Assembly: GCA_964007875.1 (NCBI GenBank)
Contig: CAXGAH010000025.1
Span: 1-27,641 of the forward strand
From: UBA1275 sp002323515
GTDB lineage: Bacteria; Bacteroidota; Rhodothermia; Balneolales; Balneolaceae
DNA: 27,641 nt
Direction of reading: 5' to 3'
Every line of letters starts with the position of its first letter. The first letter of the stretch is position 1. The notes beneath the pieces were generated by a model. That model had not been told where the DNA came from and ran no database searches. It was given only the letters and a program-made list of their open reading frames with translations. Made by a program: the position numbers and the translations under genes. Of this stretch, positions 8,880 through 17,223 are shown one piece after another.

Positions 8880-8885
8880 TATACT
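8880..8885 (+). promoter_or_regulatory. TATACT -10 hexamer, extended TG, possible leaderless start
   Basis: TATACT preceded by TGA (an extended -10) ends 7 bases before ATG 8893, so transcription would begin at or next to the start codon. No ribosome binding site precedes the ATG. Confidence 0.5.
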
Positions 8886-8892
8886 ATTACTT

Positions 8893-9594
8893 ATGACAAC
8901 TAAAACTCAAATACAGTGGCTTGGACATTCTGCTTTTCGCATCATCAGTCCTGACGGATACATTATCTATATTGATCCCTTTCTATCTCAGAACCCAAGC
9001 ACACCCGACCCATGGAAAAAAGTTGACGAAGCTGATTTTATCTTTTTAACCCATGGCCATGATGATCACGTTGGGGACACTCTAGATATAGCAGCAAAAA
9101 CAGGCTGCAAAGTAGGTGGCATGGTTGAATTAATAGGTTTACTTCAACTCGAAGGACTTACTGCATCCCAAAGTTTAGATTTTAACAAAGGGGGCAGTTT
9201 ACATTTCGATGATTTCTCGGTGACCATGGTCCACGCCAATCACTCTTCGTCGTACAAAGGAGCTTATGCTGGTGAGGCGACCGGGCTTATATTTTCCTTT
9301 GAAGATGATATCTGCATCTATCATATGGGAGATACCAATATTTTTGGGGACCTAGAACTCTATGGGGAATTGTATGAGCCTGATATTGTGCTAGCTCCGA
9401 TTGGTGATTATTACACGATGGGCCCGGAAGAAGCAGCCTATGCCGTTCAACTGATTGATCCGAAACTGGCTATTCCCATTCATTATGGCACCTGGGAAGC
9501 GATTGCTTCGGATCCGATTGAATTCAAGTATTTTGTGGAAGAAGACGAAGAAATACAGGTAATCATTCCGGCAATAGGAGCCGATATTTTTTAA
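8893..9594 (+). CDS. Metal-dependent hydrolase, UPF0173 metallo-beta-lactamase fold
   Basis: Metallo-beta-lactamase-fold protein of 233 residues, the usual size for UPF0173. Metal-ligand motifs in order: WLGHSAFRI near the N-terminus, THGHDDHVGD at about residue 54 (HxHxDH), a His in VHANHSSSY, the Asp in HMGDTN, and the C-terminal IPIHYGTW. All expected dinuclear-site residues are therefore present. Family substrates are not established, and cytoplasmic location is inferred from the lack of a signal peptide. It opens a four-gene plus-strand run, with the S1/P1 nuclease starting 27 bases downstream. The start is supported by the TATACT hexamer just upstream. Confidence 0.9.
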   Translation: MTTKTQIQWLGHSAFRIISPDGYIIYIDPFLSQNPSTPDPWKKVDEADFIFLTHGHDDHVGDTLDIAAKTGCKVGGMVELIGLLQLEGLTASQSLDFNKGGSLHFDDFSVTMVHANHSSSYKGAYAGEATGLIFSFEDDICIYHMGDTNIFGDLELYGELYEPDIVLAPIGDYYTMGPEEAAYAVQLIDPKLAIPIHYGTWEAIASDPIEFKYFVEEDEEIQVIIPAIGADIF

Positions 9595-9621
9595 CTTTCT
9601 GGTCATACAAATCTAATTCAC

Positions 9622-10521
9622 ATGAATAGCAAACAACCAATTACATTCACTCAAAGTACATTCATCCCCACTATTTTTGTTGTACTGAGTATTGCCCTTT
9701 TTGCATCACCAAGTCTTAATGGCTATTCAGGACTTACGCCTACAAATAAGTGGACGACTGTAGAAATAAGCCACGACGAACCGATGTATCCCGCAGCGTA
9801 TTTCTGGTGGGGACAAATAGGTCATCGCGCCACCGGTTGGATTGCACAAGATCTTTTAAGCCCTCAAGCCCGGCAAGCGGTCCAGCGCGTATTGGATGGG
9901 AATTCTTTGGCTGAGGTAAGCACCTGGATGGACGAAGTGCGTTCGGGTCGAAGTTTTGATTTTATGGGCCCATGGCATTATGTAACCATTCCGCCTGGTA
10001 AAACCTACGAAACGGCCGAAAAAACAGCGGGTGGCGATGTACTTTGGGCACTGGATAAAGTAGTTAGTGAGCTCAAGGCAGGTGGATTAAGCCCTGAACA
10101 GGAAGCCATCAACCTGAAGGTATTAGTGCATCTAATTGGGGATTTACACCAGCCCTTGCATGTTGGTAACGGCACGGATCGTGGTGGAAATGATGTGCTG
10201 CTCGAATGGTTTGGTGAACGGTCTAATTTACATCGGGTTTGGGACAGTGAGATGATCAACTCTAAGCAACTTAGCTTTACCGAATTGGCTGACTTTATCG
10301 ATGACGGCCTTGATGAAACAGTAATTGAAGAGTGGCAATCTACGCATTGGTACGATTGGGCTATGGAATCGCAGTCATTGCTAGATCAGGTGTATGATCT
10401 GCCGGAAAATAGGCGCTTAAGCTATGAATACATGTTTAAAAATTTTGATACGGTTCAACTTCGTTTACTACAAGCAGGGGTTCGAATGGCTGGAATTATT
10501 AACGATATATACGGGGAATAA
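9622..10521 (+). CDS. S1/P1-type zinc nuclease, exported
   Basis: Zinc-dependent phosphodiesterase acting on single-stranded nucleic acids in fungal and plant homologues; bacterial members are usually exported. The N-terminus has a hydrophobic signal-like segment at about residues 11-30. The trinuclear zinc-site residues appear in order: WWGQIGHR, STWMDEVR, GPWHYV, HLIGDLHQPLHVG and LHRVWDSE. In fungal P1 the first Trp is the mature N-terminus; here about 30 residues precede it after the signal segment, so the mature chain may be extended or trimmed. The length of 299 residues is normal. The stop TAA shares its last base with the ATG of the downstream oxidoreductase, implying coupled translation. 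A role in scavenging phosphate or nucleotides is plausible but inferred. Confidence 0.88.
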   Translation: MNSKQPITFTQSTFIPTIFVVLSIALFASPSLNGYSGLTPTNKWTTVEISHDEPMYPAAYFWWGQIGHRATGWIAQDLLSPQARQAVQRVLDGNSLAEVSTWMDEVRSGRSFDFMGPWHYVTIPPGKTYETAEKTAGGDVLWALDKVVSELKAGGLSPEQEAINLKVLVHLIGDLHQPLHVGNGTDRGGNDVLLEWFGERSNLHRVWDSEMINSKQLSFTELADFIDDGLDETVIEEWQSTHWYDWAMESQSLLDQVYDLPENRRLSYEYMFKNFDTVQLRLLQAGVRMAGIINDIYGE

Positions 10522-11522
10522 TGAGCAAAAAACGATGGCGTTGGGGGGTTCTTAGTGCGGCAAATATTGGGCGAACACGATTCATCCCTGCCCTTCAATC
10601 CATGTCCAACGTAGAAGTGGTCGCGGTGGCCTCACGCAATCTTCAAGCGGCCGAGGTTTTTGCCCAAGAATGCGGGATACCCCAAGCGTATGGAAGTCAT
10701 CAGGAACTCCTGGAACAACCCGATATCGATATCTTGTACAACCCAACCCCAAATCACCTCCATGTACCTCTGAGCATTAAGGCCCTCAAGCACGGCAAAC
10801 ATGTACTTTGCGAGAAACCTATCGCCTTAACTACAGGAGAACTAGACCAGCTGGTTCAGGCTCAGCAGCAGTACCCACTGGCACGGGTTATGGAGGGTTT
10901 CATGTACCGTTTTCACCCACAATGGTGCTACATTTGTGAGATTATTCGTGACCAAATCATTGGAGAGGTTACCCACGTACATTCTATTTTCACCTATTTT
11001 AATGACGATCCACAAAATATTCGCAATCAAGACGACCTGGGTGGGGGTAGTCTATTAGACATCGGATGTTACTGCATAGATGTGGCTAAAATGATCTTTA
11101 ATGGAAACCCTAAAAGCGCTCAATCTCATATCGACTATGACTCCAACTTTGGAACCGACCGGCTAACCACCGGTTTATTGGAATTTGAACGGGGTACCGC
11201 CACACTGGTATGTTCTACCCAAACCTTCCCTTTTCAGCAAGTATGCATTCACGGAACCCAAGGCCGCATAGAAGTCGATATTCCCTTTAACTCTGCCTCG
11301 GACGAAGAGCTCCGAAGTATTCGAGTTATCACCCAGAATGGCGTAGAAGAAAAAACCTTTGAGCAAGCTAATGCCTATGCGCTAATGGCTCAAGGGATGC
11401 AGCACGCTATCGAGGAGCAGAAACCTTTGCCTATTACTCTTGAAGATTCTATGGAAACAATGGCCATTATTGACCGGCTATTTAGCCCTAATAATGATGA
11501 TTCTTGGGGCGAAACTCCATGA
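10521..11522 (+). CDS. Gfo/Idh/MocA family NAD(P)-dependent oxidoreductase
   Basis: Two-domain oxidoreductase of 333 residues. The N-terminal Rossmann fold starts with WGVLSAANIGRTRFIPAL, followed by VAVASR and the conserved catalytic-lysine motif CEKPIALT at about residue 96. The C-terminal alpha/beta domain contains GGGSLLDIGCYCID, where family members place a Tyr/His substrate-side residue. The closest named relatives by motif are dimeric dihydrodiol dehydrogenase and glucose-fructose-oxidoreductase-like enzymes, acting on sugars or cyclic polyols. The actual substrate cannot be read from sequence, and no sugar-catabolism genes are adjacent. There is no signal peptide. It overlaps the upstream nuclease by one base and the downstream gene by four (ATGA). 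Confidence 0.88.
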   Translation: MSKKRWRWGVLSAANIGRTRFIPALQSMSNVEVVAVASRNLQAAEVFAQECGIPQAYGSHQELLEQPDIDILYNPTPNHLHVPLSIKALKHGKHVLCEKPIALTTGELDQLVQAQQQYPLARVMEGFMYRFHPQWCYICEIIRDQIIGEVTHVHSIFTYFNDDPQNIRNQDDLGGGSLLDIGCYCIDVAKMIFNGNPKSAQSHIDYDSNFGTDRLTTGLLEFERGTATLVCSTQTFPFQQVCIHGTQGRIEVDIPFNSASDEELRSIRVITQNGVEEKTFEQANAYALMAQGMQHAIEEQKPLPITLEDSMETMAIIDRLFSPNNDDSWGETP

Positions 11523-12826
11523 AAAAGGCGCCAGACGTGACGGCAAACGTGACCGCAGATATTGCGGCAGACCTGATCGCAAAACAACGAGACTATGACA
11601 TTATCGTCCTAGGCGCAACGGGCTTCACCGGTCGACGTGCGGCTCGTGAGTTAATGAACCAGTATTCTTCTAAATACCAAATTGGGCTGGCTGCGCGAAA
11701 TAGGGAACGCCTAGAGACCTTGGCTGACCAACTCGGTCTACCTACCAAAGATTGTTTCATCGTGGACACCACCGATACCGAACGCGTCCGAGAAGTGGTC
11801 GGGTTCACTCACTTAATCGTGAGTACTGTTGGGCCTTATACATTGTATGGTGAATCGGTCATTGCAGCCTGCGCCGAGCTCGGTACTCATTACACCGATA
11901 TAACCGGCGAAGTTGATTTTATTGCTCGCATGAGCGAACGCCACTCAGACAAGGCACAAGCTTCAGGTGCGCGATTGGTTTCATTTTGCGGCTTTGATAG
12001 TATTCCTGCTGAGGTAGCCGTCCACAAACTCGCACAACGATTTGGTCCCGAAGACCAACTTATTATTCAATCCTATTACACCACCAAAGGGGGGCTAAAT
12101 GGTGGCACCATTGCCACCATGCTCAATAAACTAGCCTCTAGTGGTAATAACCAAAATATTGGCCCCGATGTATTGGTCGCTACAGGCATATACAAAGAAG
12201 TGGCGGGTAAAATTACAGCAGAAAATGAGAGTACTAACCCAGAGCTACCCAACTTGGTTCAACCTAAGGGCGCACAATTTTTTGGCTTCATTGGACGTAT
12301 TCAGCGTTGGAGCACTCCGTTCATTATGAGTGGAGTCAACGCACGAGTAGTATATCGCTCCATGAGTCACCAACAATTTTTGGGGAGCTATGCCTTCAAG
12401 CGCTTTGGATATTCTGAGCAAAGCAGCTTAGGCCGGTGGTATGCCCCAGGATCGTTTATCATGACCACCTTATTACTAATCACCCTAACTACCCTTGGAC
12501 CCTTTGCCTGGTTCCGCTCCTTACTCTCTAACTTTGTTCCATCCCCCGGAGAAGGCCCTTCTGAGGAGTCCATTGAGCAGGGATTTATGCAACTAAATGT
12601 CTTTGCAGAAAGTAGTTCGGGCCAAAAAGAACAACTTCAGTGTACCTTTTCGGGTGATCCAAGCAACAAGGCTACTGTTTTTTTTCTGGTTCAATCCTCA
12701 ATTTTACTCCTTAAACAACTCGAAGCTAAGTCGTTGGCACCGGCCGGTTTTCACACCCCATACACTGCTTTTGGAAAGGCTTTAGAGCAGCAACTAATCA
12801 ACAATGGGTATGAAATACATATTTAA
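11519..12826 (+). CDS. Saccharopine dehydrogenase-like / trans-acting enoyl reductase family protein
   Basis: Rossmann-fold protein of 435 residues in the SCCPDH family. Visible motifs are YDIIVLGATGFTGRRAA (NADP-binding glycine loop), VSTVGPYTLYGE, THYTDITGEV and SFCGFDSIPAE, as in mycobacterial trans-acting enoyl reductases and eukaryotic saccharopine dehydrogenase-like oxidoreductase. A hydrophobic stretch around residues 312-333 could be a membrane anchor, as in related proteins. True lysine-pathway saccharopine dehydrogenase is unlikely given these motifs. ATG 11519 overlaps the preceding stop as ATGA and is preferred to the in-frame TTG at 11504. Lipid-related chemistry is suggested by the family and by the fatty acid desaturase immediately downstream, but this is inference. 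Confidence 0.85.
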   Translation: MKKAPDVTANVTADIAADLIAKQRDYDIIVLGATGFTGRRAARELMNQYSSKYQIGLAARNRERLETLADQLGLPTKDCFIVDTTDTERVREVVGFTHLIVSTVGPYTLYGESVIAACAELGTHYTDITGEVDFIARMSERHSDKAQASGARLVSFCGFDSIPAEVAVHKLAQRFGPEDQLIIQSYYTTKGGLNGGTIATMLNKLASSGNNQNIGPDVLVATGIYKEVAGKITAENESTNPELPNLVQPKGAQFFGFIGRIQRWSTPFIMSGVNARVVYRSMSHQQFLGSYAFKRFGYSEQSSLGRWYAPGSFIMTTLLLITLTTLGPFAWFRSLLSNFVPSPGEGPSEESIEQGFMQLNVFAESSSGQKEQLQCTFSGDPSNKATVFFLVQSSILLLKQLEAKSLAPAGFHTPYTAFGKALEQQLINNGYEIHI

Positions 12827-12972
12827 AAGGGAATTTTTTGTATTTTTTTTCACTTTAGTCTTTAAAAATGAATATGCAGATAATTCAACATCCGTCGCCA
12901 TTGCGTTTTCAAATTCATCTCGTTTTCTAAAAGCAGCTGAAAAGAGTGCTCAACCACCGAACTGATTTCATA

Positions 12973-12978
12973 TATTCT
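12973..12978 (+). promoter_or_regulatory. TATTCT -10-like hexamer before the desaturase gene
   Basis: The hexamer lies exactly 6 bases before ATG 12985, the spacing expected if transcription starts on the A of ATG. It supports this start over GTG 12946. Confidence 0.4.
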
Positions 12979-12984
12979 TCGCCT

Positions 12985-14100
12985 ATGCCATCTATGGTCA
13001 CCTTCAACAACAAGATCAATCGCGAGTTTAGCCAAGAGGTTAAAAAACGTGTCAATGCTTATTTTGAAGAGCAAAATATTTCCAAACATGCCAATGCCGC
13101 TATGGTAATTAAAACAGCGGTTATCCTTGGTATATACTGGGGTGCCTATGCACTCATCATGCTGGGTGGATTAAGCCTGAATTGGATGTGGGCGCTGGCT
13201 GTTGTCATGGGTATTGGAATGGCGGGTATAGGTTTTTCTATAACCCATGATGCACTTCATGGTGCTTATTCGTCAAATCAGCATATAAATAACTTTATAG
13301 GCTTATTTTTTGATTTAGTGGGAGCAAACGGGTACATCTGGAAAATTACGCACAACATTATTCATCATACTTATACGAATATTCACGGTCATGATGAGGA
13401 TTTAGAGGTAGCTGAATTTATTCGTCTATCCCCACACACCGAGCATAAACCCATTCACCGCCTTCAACATGTACTGGCATTTCTAGCCTATAGTTTTGCC
13501 ACCTTCTTTTGGGTATTTATCAAAGACTATTGGTATTTCATCAAGAATCCGTTAGGACCTTATGAGGATAAAAAACACCCCGTTTCCGAGTGGATTAAGT
13601 TATTTGTGACCAAAGCCTTTTACCATACCTATATCATTGTGTTACCGCTACTACTTTTAGATATTACATGGTGGCAACTTCTCATTGGATTTACCTCAAT
13701 GCATTTGGTAGCAGGATTAATTTTAGGCGTTATTTTTCAGCTGGCTCATGTGGTAGAATCGACTACCCATCCCATCCCTAATGAAGATAACATGATCGAA
13801 AATCACTGGGTTATTCATGAAATGCTTACCACTAATAACTTTGCCCGGTCCAATAAAGCCCTTTGCTGGTATGTTGGTGGGTTGAATTTTCAGATAGAGC
13901 ATCATCTTTTCCCTAAGGTGTGCAGCATTCATTATCCAGCCATTAGTCCAATTGTAGAGCAGACCGCAAAAGAATTTAGCATTCCTTACAACTGTCATGA
14001 AACCTTTGGCGAAGCGGTTGCGTCTCACTATCGCACGCTTAAGCAGTTTGGAGACCCAAACTTTAGCTACCAAGAAGAATCGCCCTTAGCTGCGACATAA
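12985..14100 (+). CDS. Membrane fatty acid desaturase, acyl-lipid/front-end type
   Basis: Di-iron membrane desaturase of 371 residues. The three histidine boxes are intact: HDALH at about residue 87, HNIIHH at about 124 and QIEHH near 306. QxxHH in the third box, rather than HxxHH, is typical of front-end delta-5/6-type and linoleoyl-CoA desaturases. Hydrophobic segments around residues 40-80 and 150-255 fit two pairs of membrane spans. The enzyme inserts a double bond in membrane acyl chains using oxygen and an electron donor, so an aerobic lifestyle is implied. No fused cytochrome b5 domain is present, so an external ferredoxin or reductase is needed. It stands apart from the upstream gene by about 160 bases, with its own promoter-like hexamer. 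Regiospecificity cannot be read from sequence. Confidence 0.9.
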   Translation: MPSMVTFNNKINREFSQEVKKRVNAYFEEQNISKHANAAMVIKTAVILGIYWGAYALIMLGGLSLNWMWALAVVMGIGMAGIGFSITHDALHGAYSSNQHINNFIGLFFDLVGANGYIWKITHNIIHHTYTNIHGHDEDLEVAEFIRLSPHTEHKPIHRLQHVLAFLAYSFATFFWVFIKDYWYFIKNPLGPYEDKKHPVSEWIKLFVTKAFYHTYIIVLPLLLLDITWWQLLIGFTSMHLVAGLILGVIFQLAHVVESTTHPIPNEDNMIENHWVIHEMLTTNNFARSNKALCWYVGGLNFQIEHHLFPKVCSIHYPAISPIVEQTAKEFSIPYNCHETFGEAVASHYRTLKQFGDPNFSYQEESPLAAT

Positions 14101-14204
14101 ATTCATAGCTTTTTTCTTATCAATAGAGTTGTAATGGGGATGATTTCCGGTGAGCAAACACCCACTCGTATTGATCCAGCGACAGTGGATTGATTGCCTT
14201 CTTA

Positions 14205-14681
14205 CTAGTCTTCGGTTTTGGGTACCAAATGTTCTGGACCTACGGTAGCTACAGGTACTTCTTCGCAGTCATTTAGGATGTAGGCACTCGTGATTTTAGC
14301 GGTACCCTGAAGCATTCGGGTAACCGAGCAGTACTTGGTCATGGACAAGAAAATAGCCCGAGCCAATTTCGCCTCTAATACCGGACCATTGACCTTAAAA
14401 AGTACATGAATATGTTCAAAGACCGCTGGGATTCCTTCCGATGTTCTCAATCCCTGCACATGGACATGATAAGAATCCATTTCCTGTTTTTGCTTATTTA
14501 GCACACTGATTACGTCCATTGATGTACACGCACCCAATCCTACCAGCAGCATTTGCATGGGTCTAAAGCCTTTACCCTCTCCACCAATAGCCTCCGAACC
14601 ATCTAAATGTGCTTGATTCCCATCATCATTGGTTGCTACCAGGTGAACGGCCTTATTTTGTTGTTCTAAACGTATGGTCAT
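14205..14681 (-). CDS. OsmC-family protein (peroxide reductase-like)
   Basis: OsmC/Ohr-fold protein of 158 residues. The two redox cysteines are in the usual contexts: GLGACTSMDVISVL at about residue 52 and MTKYCSVTRML at about residue 118. Members reduce organic hydroperoxides through this Cys pair. The YhfA-like branch, which this resembles by GACTSMDV, has less clear substrates. The protein is cytoplasmic with no signal sequence. It follows a small membrane-protein gene by 14 bases on the same strand, suggesting a two-gene operon. No redox regulator is adjacent. Confidence 0.88.
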   Translation of the reverse strand: MTIRLEQQNKAVHLVATNDDGNQAHLDGSEAIGGEGKGFRPMQMLLVGLGACTSMDVISVLNKQKQEMDSYHVHVQGLRTSEGIPAVFEHIHVLFKVNGPVLEAKLARAIFLSMTKYCSVTRMLQGTAKITSAYILNDCEEVPVATVGPEHLVPKTED

Positions 14682-14695
14682 GATATCTATCTACT

Positions 14696-14980
14696 TTATT
14701 TAAGTTCTTGGATACGTGTCCACCAGGGATCCAGTGTTGTAACGGTGAAGGAATCCAATCGGGTTGGCTGGCCTATCTCTGGAATGATCACCTGAATGGT
14801 ATCCTTTTCGGCGTTGCTTTTCAACTGCTCTGAGTCCGCATATTTTTGTAGTTCGGCTTTAGAGGCTTTAGCTCCAAACACCGGCGAGGTTAAATACCAA
14901 AGTATAATCGCAGTAAATAAAAACCCAATTGCTTTAAGCAATAACCAGATGAATGTCATAGTGAGAAATTTGCTAACCAT
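14696..14980 (-). CDS. Small single-pass membrane protein of unknown function
   Basis: I do not recognise the family. The 94-residue protein has a strongly hydrophobic N-terminal segment (about residues 4-32) that reads as an uncleaved anchor or signal, followed by a charged region (KASKAELQKYADSEQ) and a C-terminal part with Trp-Trp and alternating hydrophobics that may form a short beta-structure. ATG 14980 is used; Met8 (14959) is possible. It lies 14 bases upstream of the OsmC-family gene and is probably co-transcribed with it. A role in envelope or redox stress would be a guess from position only. Confidence 0.6.
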   Translation of the reverse strand: MVSKFLTMTFIWLLLKAIGFLFTAIILWYLTSPVFGAKASKAELQKYADSEQLKSNAEKDTIQVIIPEIGQPTRLDSFTVTTLDPWWTRIQELK

Positions 14981-15227
14981 ATAGGTAGCACAAATGCGAG
15001 ATTAAAGCAGTACATCTCAATCTATATTAATGAGCTTTCTTTGTTTATCTGACTCGGCACGTTCGATAGTTAAAGACGTATGACCAAGCTCTTTATTAAT
15101 GCGAGAAATATGTTTAGTACGCTTATTTTAAAACTGCGATGGATTAGCTAAACCTCTAAAGTAATAACTACTCGGTTACATACCTGGAGTTAAGATCCAC
15201 ATCAAAAACAAAATATGATGAAACTTC

Positions 15228-16874
15228 CTAATCAATTATCGAAAAGTCAAAACGAACTCCGAATTCTATCATCCCTACTAGCCGTAATTGGTTATTATCT
15301 CTCAAATTTAGCAGGTTACGCATCAAATTAAGCCCAAAATCTCCCCGTATCCACCAACCCTTATTCCAGGCCAGTGCTTCATGCGAATAATACACCCACT
15401 CAGCGCCTGCTCTAAAACTTTCCTGAACGACACCGCTAAGCACAAAGTCTGGGATAGAGCTGTCAAAGTCTTTATCGATAATCTGCTCGCCTTGCAATAA
15501 TCCCCCAAGATATGGGCTTAATTTAAGACCTTTTAATAAACCGCCCATAAATAAATCAACCCGAAATTCTCCAAATACATAATCATTAAACTGAGTGGCT
15601 ATACCGCGTCCAAGATACAAGTAGCGACCGTGCGCTTGGCCAGTATTATAAGATTGAGCACCTACCATCTCTGCGTTTATTTGTAACTTGAGTGGATGTT
15701 GCCTAGTTGTATAGGTGGCGTTGAAGAATACATTAAAAATACTTAGTTCATCAATTCCGCGGCGTTTACGGTTGAAAATAATGTCGTCGATTATCACTTC
15801 AGTGTGTATCGTTAGTATATTTCGTGTTTGTGCATCGAATTGTAAATTCGATTGTGAGCCAAAACTAGCATCACTATGACCGCCCCAAAACTGCCCCCAA
15901 AAAGCAATTCCTGTCATGAAATTAATAAAATCATTCGCAGGAGCATTATCCGCTTGAAAAAATCCTATATATCCTGGAAGCATATACTTGGGCTGAGGCA
16001 CCGCAGTCCAACCCGAAAAAATAAGACTCTCGCGATACGAAAACATCAAATGCTCGCGCGGCCTCCAATCCAGTCGCTTGGCAAACAGGTAACGCTTGAC
16101 TGATGAAGGATCAAATCTAGTATCCCCATTGAATACATTATCGGAATTTAAATTATCCAAGTAGCCCATCACCGAAGAAAGCTGTAGGTGCTTTGTACTT
16201 ATATTGATCTTCAACTGATCATAGGTCACCGATTGATCCGACAGCAGACCAGACGACTGCCTATAAACTCCCCAATGATTAAGTACCCGGCCCCCATACA
16301 CCTCCAAAAATTCATTAGAAAAGCCCAGATAAGTCTCTTCGTTTCTAACATAAAATCGCCTTACTGCGTCTAGTCCATCGATGTTTCGGTCTTCATAATA
16401 CTCAAGACGAGCATTTGCCTGAATGACTCCGCCTTTATAACGAATCCCAGGCGCCAACTCTATCATAGGCCATAGATACAAAATATCATCACTAGGGCGA
16501 TACATATGATCGCGCTCAGAATTATTAGCCTGCAGATAGCTTGCCCCTCGCAGATCCAGAACTGGCCTCTCCGAGGCATCTCTTCCCGTTCTATCCAGCA
16601 AAAAATCTATCCATATTGCTTCGAACTCAGTAAATTCATGCTCTGCTACATCTTCCAAGGCTGCATGTAGCTCGTCATAGCGATACGGCATATCTGTCGG
16701 ATGAAGCTCCAATAGATACCCTCGATCCTGCAGCTGCTTTATATATTCGTAACTTTGCCGGTCGTATAACGATAGTATTCGCGAATCCTGTTGCGCATGC
16801 ACCACATCATAAACTGCCAAAATTATACCAATACACCCAAAAAAAGAGAAAGCTCGTCTCAAACTATATCCCAT
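15228..16874 (-). CDS. Outer-membrane beta-barrel protein, capsule assembly Wzi-like
   Basis: Envelope protein of 548 residues. Met at 16874 gives a clean signal peptide: MGYSLRRAF, a hydrophobic core and a VHA-QQ cleavage site. The longer frame from 16937 would add a second hydrophobic stretch, though it has a weak AAAGG upstream. The body is rich in alternating hydrophobic/aromatic strands typical of barrels, and the chain ends in alternating aromatics (GVRFDFSIID). The overall pattern (LELHPTDMPY, LGFSNEFLEVYGGR, HWGVYRQSSGL) fits the Wzi-like family found in Bacteroidota and relatives, where Wzi anchors capsule polysaccharide. No capsule biosynthesis genes flank it, so capsule anchoring is by family only. 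TATACT 6 bases upstream supports the 16874 start. Confidence 0.75.
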   Translation of the reverse strand: MGYSLRRAFSFFGCIGIILAVYDVVHAQQDSRILSLYDRQSYEYIKQLQDRGYLLELHPTDMPYRYDELHAALEDVAEHEFTEFEAIWIDFLLDRTGRDASERPVLDLRGASYLQANNSERDHMYRPSDDILYLWPMIELAPGIRYKGGVIQANARLEYYEDRNIDGLDAVRRFYVRNEETYLGFSNEFLEVYGGRVLNHWGVYRQSSGLLSDQSVTYDQLKINISTKHLQLSSVMGYLDNLNSDNVFNGDTRFDPSSVKRYLFAKRLDWRPREHLMFSYRESLIFSGWTAVPQPKYMLPGYIGFFQADNAPANDFINFMTGIAFWGQFWGGHSDASFGSQSNLQFDAQTRNILTIHTEVIIDDIIFNRKRRGIDELSIFNVFFNATYTTRQHPLKLQINAEMVGAQSYNTGQAHGRYLYLGRGIATQFNDYVFGEFRVDLFMGGLLKGLKLSPYLGGLLQGEQIIDKDFDSSIPDFVLSGVVQESFRAGAEWVYYSHEALAWNKGWWIRGDFGLNLMRNLLNLRDNNQLRLVGMIEFGVRFDFSIID

Positions 16875-16880
16875 TGTCCA

Positions 16881-16886
16881 AGTATA
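16881..16886 (-). promoter_or_regulatory. TATACT -10 hexamer before the Wzi-like gene
   Basis: On the minus strand TATACT is followed by 6 bases (TGGACA) and then ATG 16874. This is the leaderless geometry and the same hexamer as at 8880 and 26206. Confidence 0.5.
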
Positions 16887-16890
16887 AAAA

Positions 16891-16907
16891 ATATTGTGAA
16901 ACAATAT
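16891..16907. promoter_or_regulatory. Dyad ATATTGT-GAA-ACAATAT, possible operator
   Basis: A perfect 7-base inverted repeat with a 3-base centre lies just upstream of the TATACT hexamer, about 17-33 bases before the Wzi-like start codon, where a repressor would block the -35 region. On the minus strand it is followed by a T-run, so a weak intrinsic terminator is the alternative reading. Confidence 0.4.
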
Positions 16908-17211
16908 ACTAGCTAAAAAAAATATTTGCATGTTCATTTAGCGCCGCCTTTAGCTTTCTATTTTCAGGGCTAATTCACTATTTTATAATCCATATATGAT
17001 ACTGTATTTACATCTAGTACAATGGGTTGACTCAATTCCAAATTTGAAACTAGGACGACCTAATTAAAATTAGCTAAAAATAAATAATCATAGGAACGAA
17101 AAGCCGATTTATGCAAGTTATAAACGTAGGACGATTCATCAAGATAGATCTACTAGAGTAAGGCTCTTATTAATATAAAATCACACAATCAAGAAAGATA
17201 ATTTAAAAAAT

Positions 17212-17217
17212 TATTAT
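17212..17217 (+). promoter_or_regulatory. TATTAT -10-like hexamer before the Rieske gene
   Basis: The hexamer fits TAnnnT and lies exactly 6 bases before ATG 17224. The surrounding DNA is AT-rich, so a chance match is more likely here than elsewhere. Confidence 0.35.
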
Positions 17218-17223
17218 CAGTAA

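Noticed and set aside
13723..14073. 116-codon antisense frame within the desaturase gene
   Set aside because: It lies opposite the third histidine box of a complete desaturase and has no start signal or family features.
16875..16937. Upstream start of the Wzi-like gene at 16937
   Set aside because: It would put an extra hydrophobic stretch ahead of a complete signal peptide and would place the TATACT hexamer and dyad inside the coding sequence, although a weak AAAGG precedes it.
17051..17134. Direct repeat TAGGACGA at 17051-17058 and 17127-17134
   Set aside because: Only 8 bases long, far apart and without symmetry; insufficient to call a regulatory pair.
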